From Candidatus Methanophagales archaeon (GTDB taxonomy: Archaea; Halobacteriota; Syntropharchaeia; Alkanophagales; Methanospirareceae): a stretch of DNA of 34,338 nt. Position 1 is the first letter of the stretch; each line of letters begins with the position of its first letter. This document shows positions 23,664 through 29,810 of the stretch, in pieces. The stretch is from assembly GCA_017883965.1 (NCBI GenBank), contig JAFNKG010000011.1, forward strand, positions 11,191 through 45,528, read 5' to 3'. The notes beneath the pieces are model-generated. The model had not been told where the DNA came from. It worked only from the letters and a program-made list of their open reading frames with translations, and ran no database searches. The position numbers and the translations under genes are program-made.

Positions 23664-25174
23664 CTCTTCCTTTTGCCTACCAATTTGCTTATCTCATCGC
23701 TTGTTATCATCCCGATAACTCTTCTATCCTTGTCTATGACTGGTAATGCGGAAATGTTATCTTTCACCAACTTTCTTATCACCAGTTCAAGGGGCTCCTC
23801 TAAATCCGCGGTTATTACCTTTTTCGTCATTATTTCCGCCAAACCCTCGTGTCTCTTCGCCACCGCCGCTGATATATCCCAGGCTGTTACTATCCCTTCA
23901 AGTTTTCCATCTCCTGATATAACGGGGATATGCGTAGATTGTGTTTCCATTATCAATTTCGCTGCTTCTGCTATACTCGCGCTTTCGCGTATCGTCTTCA
24001 CTTTTCTTATCATCACGTCCTTCACTAAAGGCAGCTCCTTCGTCTGTTTCATTGGCTTGAACACTGTATCTGTTGACAGTCTCTCTACCGGCAGCGAGAG
24101 GAAAAATTTACCGCTTTCTATTCTACTCTTCAACGCATCCGCAACTTTATTCGCCATGTAAAAACTGGAAAGAGGCGAAGTTGGCACTTCTTTACCCTCT
24201 ATTTCTATCATTCCAGATTTTAACTCCTCGTATGTTACTTTTCTCAATACAGGACGTTCCCGCCTGCAAACACCGTAGTCAATCACTTCTGTTACAATAT
24301 CCGCATCACATATCGCTGCCTTCTTCGCTATCCTCTCATTCAACACCGGTATCGGTATTCCAATACCAACGAACAGGCTTACTCCATACCCGTAGAAGGT
24401 GGCACCCTTGAGGAATTCAGGACTCATTTCCTTCAGGTTCCCTGAGACCATTAACGTTCCAAGGTGCTCAACAGGGTCGTGTTGCGTCCCCATTCCTGCT
24501 ACATATCCTCCGGCACCGCAGAGAAAAATCCTTGTGCCTACCCCGATGGTCTCGAAATCAGGGTCGTTTAAGAGAGGAGAAAGTGCGCCAGCACCGGAAT
24601 AATTTGCATTACGGTAATCCGGGAGCAGTGTGCCCATATAGGTGTATAATGTCCTGTCTGTGGAGTTTGTTGCAACAGCATACCTTTGATACGCATTCCG
24701 TGGATTTAACATAATCGCCTGATTTAAATCTTCGAGCGTAATTGTTGTTTCTATCTCTTTACGAGGGTAGCAATCCGTGCCATAGCCGGTAGCCCTCATT
24801 TCTATCGGCTTACCTGCCACTAAGTCCTCTATTACATATCCTCCACCGTATTCCAATCCTTTATCCTCTGATAATTGCGTCGCTCCAAGGTAAGCATCTA
24901 CTGCTGCAATCCCGGTATACGCTTCTACATCGTTAAGCCATAACCGCTGCAGTTTTATTGGCGGGTCTGCGTGACCAAAGTTGATGAACACGCCTGAGGA
25001 GCACATGGGTCCAAAAGTCCCTGTGGTGACAACATCTACTTCCTTTGCCGCTTCTTCTGCACCCAATTCGCTCACTATCTCACCCATTCTATCCGCTGTC
25101 ACTACGTGAACGCTGCCATCCTTGATTCTTTCGTTTATCTCCTCTATGCTTTTCTCTGTCTTTGTCTCTGCCAT
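23639..25174 (-). CDS. homocysteine biosynthesis protein, COG1900/DUF39 with two CBS domains
   Basis: 511 residues. Residues ~1-370 are the DUF39 domain (TGTFGPMCSSGVFINFGHADPPIKL with conserved Cys58, YTGIAAVDAYLGATQ, GTRIFLCGAGGYVAGMGTQHDP, PTSPLSSFYMANKVADALK). Residues ~385-505 are two CBS motifs (DVMIRKVKTIRES...IVTAWDIS; EIMTKKVITADLEEP...MITSDEISKLVG). In Methanosarcina acetivorans the homologue MA1821, with the ferredoxin-domain protein MA1822, is needed to make homocysteine from aspartate semialdehyde; CBS domains probably sense adenosyl compounds. The ferredoxin partner is not in this window. The promoter-like ACCGTAAAGTTTTAAAGC lies ~32 bp upstream. Confidence 0.9.
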   Translation of the reverse strand: MAETKTEKSIEEINERIKDGSVHVVTADRMGEIVSELGAEEAAKEVDVVTTGTFGPMCSSGVFINFGHADPPIKLQRLWLNDVEAYTGIAAVDAYLGATQLSEDKGLEYGGGYVIEDLVAGKPIEMRATGYGTDCYPRKEIETTITLEDLNQAIMLNPRNAYQRYAVATNSTDRTLYTYMGTLLPDYRNANYSGAGALSPLLNDPDFETIGVGTRIFLCGAGGYVAGMGTQHDPVEHLGTLMVSGNLKEMSPEFLKGATFYGYGVSLFVGIGIPIPVLNERIAKKAAICDADIVTEVIDYGVCRRERPVLRKVTYEELKSGMIEIEGKEVPTSPLSSFYMANKVADALKSRIESGKFFLSLPVERLSTDTVFKPMKQTKELPLVKDVMIRKVKTIRESASIAEAAKLIMETQSTHIPVISGDGKLEGIVTAWDISAAVAKRHEGLAEIMTKKVITADLEEPLELVIRKLVKDNISALPVIDKDRRVIGMITSDEISKLVGKRKRWQWKLRI

Positions 25175-25196
25175 ATTATACGTAAAAGATGCGAAA

Positions 25197-25217
25197 GCAA
25201 AGCTTTAAAACTTTACG
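25197..25217 (-). promoter_or_regulatory. BRE/TATA-like promoter of the DUF39-CBS gene
   Basis: The minus-strand ACCGTAAAGTTTTAAAGC, with a TATA-like core GTTTTAAAG centred about 32 bp before ATG 25174, closely resembles the fqo operon promoter sequence. No Shine-Dalgarno is present, so a short or absent leader is likely. Confidence 0.4.
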
Positions 25218-25233
25218 GTTTTTATTTTTATTT

Positions 25234-26274
25234 CTATTTCGCGTAATATACTTTCCTCACAGGCCACGATATTTCAATCTTTTCTTCATCGTATCGCTTT
25301 TTCAACGCTTTTATAAATTCATGCGTAACGACGTATTTGCTCACGGGTTCCTCCACACGCAAAATAATCGAGAAATCTATGTTCGAGTCGCCAAAAGTGT
25401 GATACCTGATGAGTGGTTCAAAGGTTTTAATCGCTCCCGGGACGGTTTCCTGTACCTTCTTCGCTACATCAAGCGTGACCTTTTCCACTTTTTCCAAATC
25501 CGATCCGTAAGCAACGCCGCACTGAATTACAGCCGACATCTCCAGCACCGGTAACGAATTATTTATGATTACACTCTCCGCAAGTTTTGAATTTGGAACA
25601 ATGACAAGTGTATTTGGCAGGGTTCGCACCCTCGTGGACCGCCAGCCAATGTCTTCCACGTACCCCGAAATACCGCCTTCTATTTCTATATAATCTCCAA
25701 CGTTTATTGGCTGGTCAGAAATAATATGCAACCCCGCAAAGAAATTTGAAAGCGTGTTTTGAAGCGCCAGTCCAATCGCTAAACCGCCTAACCCAAAAGC
25801 CGCAACTAAAGGCGTTATCTCTATTTCGAAATAGTCCAGAATCATCAAAAAAGCAATTAGGTAAATAGCAACTGCAACTATGTTACCCATCAATTTCGGC
25901 ATCTTCTCAAATTTCTTCTGCACCCTTAGCCAGCTACTTAGCAGAACGCCCAAAGTCCGGGATATAATCAAAGCCAGCAGCAATACAGTACCGATAAAAA
26001 ATATTCCGTTTATCCACATGGAATACGGGTCAAGAGCCGACAGAGACTTTGATGCTAAATAAAAACCAGCAAAAATGATAAAGATGCACAGAGGTTTTGT
26101 AACTATTTTCAATATGGCATCATCAATATCGGTCTTTGTTCGAGCAGCAATTCCTCTGACGTATTTCACGAGGATAAAATGAACAATCTTGGTAAGAATA
26201 AGAGAGCTTGCCAGAATTAAGAGGAAGTGAAAATATTCATCATGAATCAAACTCTCCATTTCTACTACCGCCAT
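25234..26274 (-). CDS. small-conductance mechanosensitive channel (MscS family)
   Basis: 346 residues. Four to five membrane segments in residues ~12-165 are followed by the pore-lining helix and beta domain: PLVAAFGLGGLAIGLALQN, TLSNFFAGLHIISDQPINVGDYIEIEGGISGYVEDIGWRSTRVRTLPNTLVIVPNSKLAE, then the alpha/beta C-terminal cage (YHTFGDSNIDFSIILRVEEP). The Gly/Ala-rich pore helix and VGD..EI turn are diagnostic. It releases solutes upon osmotic downshift. A TATA-like tttaaaaat (26298-26306) is centred ~28 bp before the ATG. It is divergent from the ABC ATPase gene. Confidence 0.93.
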   Translation of the reverse strand: MAVVEMESLIHDEYFHFLLILASSLILTKIVHFILVKYVRGIAARTKTDIDDAILKIVTKPLCIFIIFAGFYLASKSLSALDPYSMWINGIFFIGTVLLLALIISRTLGVLLSSWLRVQKKFEKMPKLMGNIVAVAIYLIAFLMILDYFEIEITPLVAAFGLGGLAIGLALQNTLSNFFAGLHIISDQPINVGDYIEIEGGISGYVEDIGWRSTRVRTLPNTLVIVPNSKLAESVIINNSLPVLEMSAVIQCGVAYGSDLEKVEKVTLDVAKKVQETVPGAIKTFEPLIRYHTFGDSNIDFSIILRVEEPVSKYVVTHEFIKALKKRYDEEKIEISWPVRKVYYAK

Positions 26275-26355
26275 GTCTTTATAGTTAGTTACAATACTTT
26301 AAAAATCCGATATAAAAAGGTTTGTAAATGATGGGCACTTTAATATTATTAATAG

Positions 26356-27303
26356 ATGGACGCGATAGAAGTAAAGAATTTGACAAAGAGGTTTAATAGC
26401 AAGGGTGGCTTTGCTGCCGTAGACCATATCTCGTTTAGTGTGGCAGACGGCGAGATATTCGGTTTGCTCGGTCCTAATGGAGCGGGGAAGACGACGTTGA
26501 TAAAAATATTGACTACTTTGTTGAAGCCGAGTTCGGGGATGGCGAAGGTAGCGGGGTTTGATGTTAGTAAGGATAAGGAAAAAGTGAGAGAGAGCATAGG
26601 GATTGTATTTCAAGAACCTGCTCTGGACTGGCGATTGACGGGTAGAGAGAATCTGGATTTCCATGCCCGGATGTATGGTATAAAGAGGAGCGAAAGAGAT
26701 GCGAGGGTGGAAGAGGCGCTAAAACTCGTTGAACTGGAAGATAAAGTGGATATAGTAACGGATAAGTATTCAAGTGGGATGAAACGCCGTTTGGAGCTTG
26801 CAAGGGGCTTTATTCACAACCCAAAAGTTCTTTTCCTTGACGAACCGACTATGGGATTGGATACGCACACGAGGAGGAGAATATGGGATTACATAAAGGA
26901 GTTAAACGAGAGCGAGGGAGTAACGATTGTATTAACCACGCATCAAATGGAAGAAGCGGATTATCTCTGTGAACGTGTAGGGATTATGGATAGCGGGAAG
27001 ATAATTGCTCTTGACACACCGCAGAACCTGAAGGATTTGATAGGCTCGGATTTGGTTAGTCTGGAGATAAATATAAATAGAGGTAGTTATGATTATGCGG
27101 TTTTTAAAAAGCTTGATTTTGTTACCGACTTCATTGCGCATGACGGTTTTGTAACGTTGAAAATGGAAAGAGGCGATTTAAGAATTCCGGCGATAATGGA
27201 GGTTGCGAATAAATCGGGGATAGAGATAAAATCCGTGAATTTACGGAAACCGAGCCTGGAGGATGTCTTCTTGCATTTTACGGGAAGGAGGATAAGGGAA
27301 TAG
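26356..27303 (+). CDS. ABC-2 type exporter ATP-binding protein (DrrA-like)
   Basis: 315 residues. Walker A LLGPNGAGKTTLIKIL, Q-loop GIVFQEPALDWRLTGRENL, signature YSSGMKRRLELARG (LSGGQ variant with Ser-Ser-Gly-Met), Walker B KVLFLDEPTMGLD and H-loop LTTHQMEEADYLCERVG are all intact. The ~80-residue C-terminal extension is typical of the DrrA/NodI-like group that works with an ABC-2 permease. The matching permease is at 28953-29729, but about 1.6 kb of other genes lies in between, so the two are no longer in a tight operon. A TATA-like gatataaaaagg (26309-26320) lies ~42 bp upstream of the ATG. Substrate unknown. Confidence 0.93.
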   Translation: MDAIEVKNLTKRFNSKGGFAAVDHISFSVADGEIFGLLGPNGAGKTTLIKILTTLLKPSSGMAKVAGFDVSKDKEKVRESIGIVFQEPALDWRLTGRENLDFHARMYGIKRSERDARVEEALKLVELEDKVDIVTDKYSSGMKRRLELARGFIHNPKVLFLDEPTMGLDTHTRRRIWDYIKELNESEGVTIVLTTHQMEEADYLCERVGIMDSGKIIALDTPQNLKDLIGSDLVSLEININRGSYDYAVFKKLDFVTDFIAHDGFVTLKMERGDLRIPAIMEVANKSGIEIKSVNLRKPSLEDVFLHFTGRRIRE

Positions 27304-27304
27304 G

Positions 27305-27339
27305 TAATTACTCAAAATCCTGTGGATTTCAAGTAATTA
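27305..27339. terminator. hairpin after the ABC ATPase gene
   Basis: Nested inverted repeats: outer arms taattact (27305-27312) and agtaatta (27332-27339), inner arms aaatcc (27315-27320) and ggattt (27324-27329) around tgt. The stem starts just after the stop codon and may end the ATPase transcript. If so, the downstream permease needs its own promoter. The rest of the gap up to 27523 is AT-rich and shows only a further small hairpin (cccacttggtgtggg, 27484-27498). Confidence 0.5.
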
Positions 27340-27523
27340 AATGCAAAATGCAAAGTGCAAATTGAAAAATGCGTTGAAAAGCTTTGCATAAAAAATTACG
27401 GTAGGCTTTATGCCACAAAAGGATAGAAAAAGAACAGCGATATATTCCATTAATTATCAGACAGCCTCTAAAATGCTGGGCATCCCACTTGGTGTGGGGC
27501 TCTTGAACAATTATTTTTCATTT

Positions 27524-28174
27524 TCACCTTTTCTTTTCTGTCATTATATATCTGTCTTTATCTGTCAAAATGCCTATTCCTACTACTGTTGTTAGGGCAA
27601 TTCCAGATATTAGTATTGCTATCATTGGACAACTACTCCACACAAACCACAAGAAAACAAGCGCCATGAAGAGGAGTATGATGAACCATGATTCACAATA
27701 GCCCGGTCTTCTTTTTCCCAGCCAACAGAGGATTTTTCTGCTCTCAGCCTTTTTTATTTCATCTCCTTGTTTCATGTAATCCATGCAATAATTATTAGAA
27801 ATATTCTTCTCTGGCCATTCCTTATGCGGCTTCAAAGGAAGCCTATCGGGGAAAATACGGTAATACCATTGACGGAAATATTCTTGGCGAGCAAGATTTT
27901 TCGCAAGAAGTACGTTAATTATGAAACCACCCATCGACACACCGATCATAGCCCACCGAACACTTATCGCATACTCAGGAGGCAATCGGACTAATATCGT
28001 GTTTAGCGTACTAAAAGCGGCTAACAAGCCAGCATTAAGTAGTATCGCACCAGAAACGATCTTCTCGATAATTGTATCAATGTGTTGAATTCTTGAAAGA
28101 GTATCCCTCCAAGTCCATGTAGTATATTCACAGTTCTCGCTATCTTGTCCCGCCTTATGTTTCGTATCATCCAT
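27524..28174 (-). CDS. hypothetical four-helix membrane protein
   Basis: 216 residues. After a hydrophilic N-terminus (WTWRDTLSRIQHIDTIIEKIVSG) come two membrane helices (GAILLNAGLLAAFSTLN; AISVRWAMIGVSMGGFIINVLL), a loop rich in aromatic and basic residues (RQEYFRQWYYRIFPDRLPLKPHKEW), a helix-forming stretch, and a second pair of membrane helices (SWFIILLFMALVFLWFVW; PMIAILISGIALTTVVGIGIL) with a basic tail. No family is recognised. It has the same overall plan (two pairs of membrane helices with a cytosolic middle) as the protein at 4423-5268, but I see no sequence similarity. It lies on the opposite strand between the ATPase and permease genes and looks inserted. Confidence 0.7.
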   Translation of the reverse strand: MDDTKHKAGQDSENCEYTTWTWRDTLSRIQHIDTIIEKIVSGAILLNAGLLAAFSTLNTILVRLPPEYAISVRWAMIGVSMGGFIINVLLAKNLARQEYFRQWYYRIFPDRLPLKPHKEWPEKNISNNYCMDYMKQGDEIKKAESRKILCWLGKRRPGYCESWFIILLFMALVFLWFVWSSCPMIAILISGIALTTVVGIGILTDKDRYIMTEKKR

Positions 28175-28245
28175 TGTTTTTGTATCTATTACTTTGGTTG
28201 GTTCTGTTTCTATACCCCGTATTTAACATACATAGCCTGCATTAT

Positions 28246-28284
28246 GTTATTGACATAACGATACATAAAAGCTTTTCGATGTAT
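28246..28284. promoter_or_regulatory. two adjacent inverted repeats, candidate operator/promoter region
   Basis: gttat-tgac-ataac (28246-28259) is immediately followed by atacat...atgtat (28261-28266 and 28279-28284) around aaaagcttttcg. They lie in the divergent region between the membrane protein and the permease fragment, ~40-75 bp before ATG 28323. Dyad symmetry of this kind suggests binding of a dimeric regulator; the winged-helix protein at 28586-28939 is a candidate. Confidence 0.4.
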
Positions 28285-28322
28285 GCAATTTTATTATTAA
28301 TAATAGTAGAAGGAGACGAAAA

Positions 28323-28526
28323 ATGGCAATAAGCTGGCAGGCAATCTACGTGCTGTGGCTCAGGGAAATGAAAGGGATGTTGAGGGCAAAGAGCAGAGTT
28401 GTTGGTGCGTTAGGGATGCCGATATTCTTCCTCGCATTTCTGGGATTAGGTTTTGGGCACGCATCTATACCGGGAATGCCGGAAGGGATAAATTATATTG
28501 AGTATCTCACGCAGGGGATAATAGGA
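28323..28526 (+). repeat. direct repeat copy 1 of permease 5' end
   Basis: A 204-bp segment repeated at 28953-29156 (offset 630 bp). I count 8 substitutions and no indels, about 96% identity. Homology begins at or next to the ATG and ends at the sequence ataatagga. Confidence 0.9.
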
Positions 28527-28574
28527 TTAACAACTTTGAATTTTAAATGTGCATTAAAGTATATTATAATATAG
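28323..28574 (+). pseudogene. truncated ABC permease 5' fragment (duplicate)
   Basis: The frame gives 83 codons. The first 68 match the N-terminus of the full permease at 28953 almost exactly (MAISWQAIYVLWLREMKGM...), covering the cytosolic start and first membrane helix, then it diverges (LTTLNFKCALKYIII) and stops. It keeps the better translation signal (aggag, 8 nt before the ATG) and the upstream regulatory region, which suggests that this is the original start of the permease gene, cut off from its body when the segment was duplicated. It might still be translated into a short membrane peptide. Confidence 0.75.
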
Positions 28575-28585
28575 AGGTAGTAAAA

Positions 28586-28939
28586 ATGGCGCTAAAACAC
28601 ATATTCGGAGAAACTCCCGTAGTAAAGATACTGGATTTTTTGATAGACCACAAAGGATATGACCACTCTAAGACAGAGATTGCCGAGAACTCAGGTATCG
28701 AATGGACGACACTTAACAGGTATTGGACTCTGTTAGAGGAATGGGAATTTGTGAAAGAGAGTAGAAAGAGAGGGAATGAAATGCGGTATAAATTGAACGA
28801 AAAAAATGCAATAGTAAAAAAACTACTTGAATTCGACCACGAAGCGGCAGTGCATATCTCAGAAAGGATTGCAGAGAAAGAGATGGCGGAAGAAAAAGTG
28901 CAGAGGGTAGAAGTAAAAGCGATTGAAATTCACGGATAA
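28586..28939 (+). CDS. winged-helix DNA-binding protein
   Basis: 117 residues from ATG 28586, which follows GAGGTAG at good spacing; the frame opens earlier but that part is the end of the permease fragment. Helix-turn-helix: TPVVKILDFLIDHKGYDHSKTEIAENSGIEWTTLNRYWTLLEEWEFVKESRKRGNEMRYKLN, with the wing at RGNEMRYKL. The C-terminal ~40 residues form a charged helix (FDHEAAVHISERIAEKEMAEEKVQ). It resembles small archaeal transcriptional regulators of the winged-helix type. It is located between the duplicated permease start and the complete permease (13-bp gap), so it probably controls or is co-transcribed with the exporter. It appears to have entered together with the duplication. Confidence 0.8.
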   Translation: MALKHIFGETPVVKILDFLIDHKGYDHSKTEIAENSGIEWTTLNRYWTLLEEWEFVKESRKRGNEMRYKLNEKNAIVKKLLEFDHEAAVHISERIAEKEMAEEKVQRVEVKAIEIHG

Positions 28940-28952
28940 CAAAACCGAAAAA

Positions 28953-29156
28953 ATGGCAATAAGCTGGCAGGCAATCTACGTGCTGTGGCTGAGAGAGATG
29001 AAAGGGATGTGGAGGGCAAAGAGCAGAGTTGTTGGTGCGTTAGGGATGCCTTTATTCTTCCTCGCATTTCTGGGATTAGGTTTTGGGCACGCATCTATAC
29101 CGGGAATGCCGGAAGGGATAAATTATATTGAGTATCTCACGCCCGGGATAATAGGA
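28953..29156 (+). repeat. direct repeat copy 2 of permease 5' end
   Basis: Second copy of the 204-bp repeat, here continuous with the complete permease gene. Differences from copy 1 change a few residues (for example Leu to Trp in KGMWRAKS, Ile to Leu in MPLFF, Gln to Pro in LTPGI). Confidence 0.9.
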
Positions 29157-29729
29157 ATGACCATGCTTTTCAGCTCTGTATTCGCGGGTATTTCCGTTCT
29201 CTGGGATAAGGAGTTTGGGTTTCTGAAGGAGGTGATGGTGGCGCCCGTGTCAAGGCTCTCCATCGTGCTGGGGAGAACAGCAGGTGGCTCTACGACTTCC
29301 TTAATGCAGGGGATTATGATTTTGATATTAAGTACGTTGCTGGGATTCAAAATAAAAGGTGTTATTCCTCTTGTCTCTGCGTTAATCTTCATGTGTTTGA
29401 TTTCATTTACTTTCGTTGGGTTAGGACTGGTCTTCGCATCGTTTATGCGGGACATGCATGGATTCCCATTGGTAATTAACTTCGTTGTGTTCCCGATATT
29501 TCTACTCTCCGGAGCTTTGTTCCCGGTAGAGGCTCTGCCGTCATGGCTTATTCCTGTTTGCTATATAGACCCGTTAACGTATGGCGTGGATGGTTTGAGG
29601 GGTGTATTGCTAGGAGCGGGAGCTTCAGAATTTCCTATACTGCTCGATTTTATTGTGATTGCTGCTATTTCTATTGGCATGGTGAGCGCAGGTTCTTATT
29701 TATTCGAGCGGACTGAGGTGGAGAGGTGA
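28953..29729 (+). CDS. ABC-2 type exporter permease (DrrB-like)
   Basis: 258 residues, six membrane helices. The ABC-2 signature is clear: FPIFLLSGALFPVEALPSWLIPVCYIDPLTYGVDGLRGVLLG, preceded by EVMVAPVSRLSIVLGRTAGGSTTSLMQG. It should dimerise and pair with the ATPase at 26356-27303. The frame is open from 28923, but the ATG at 28953 corresponds exactly to the ATG of the duplicated fragment. Its own Shine-Dalgarno is weak, so translation may depend on coupling to the winged-helix gene ending 13 bp upstream. Confidence 0.92.
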   Translation: MAISWQAIYVLWLREMKGMWRAKSRVVGALGMPLFFLAFLGLGFGHASIPGMPEGINYIEYLTPGIIGMTMLFSSVFAGISVLWDKEFGFLKEVMVAPVSRLSIVLGRTAGGSTTSLMQGIMILILSTLLGFKIKGVIPLVSALIFMCLISFTFVGLGLVFASFMRDMHGFPLVINFVVFPIFLLSGALFPVEALPSWLIPVCYIDPLTYGVDGLRGVLLGAGASEFPILLDFIVIAAISIGMVSAGSYLFERTEVER

Positions 29730-29810
29730 AAGCTTTCATCTTTTATACACACTATACAAAATAAAATATCACTGGTTAGCAAAAAAGAGAGTGGAGAAGA
29801 AAGAGCTAAA

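Noticed and set aside
27410-27595. 61-codon plus-strand frame downstream of the ABC ATPase
   Set aside because: It runs into the antisense of the membrane protein at 27524, ends in Phe/Tyr/Cys-rich shadow sequence and has no Shine-Dalgarno.
28323-29156. Insertion sequence with target duplication
   Set aside because: The direct repeat is 204 bp and only ~96% identical, no terminal inverted repeats or transposase are present, and the intervening gene is a regulator; a segmental duplication explains it better.
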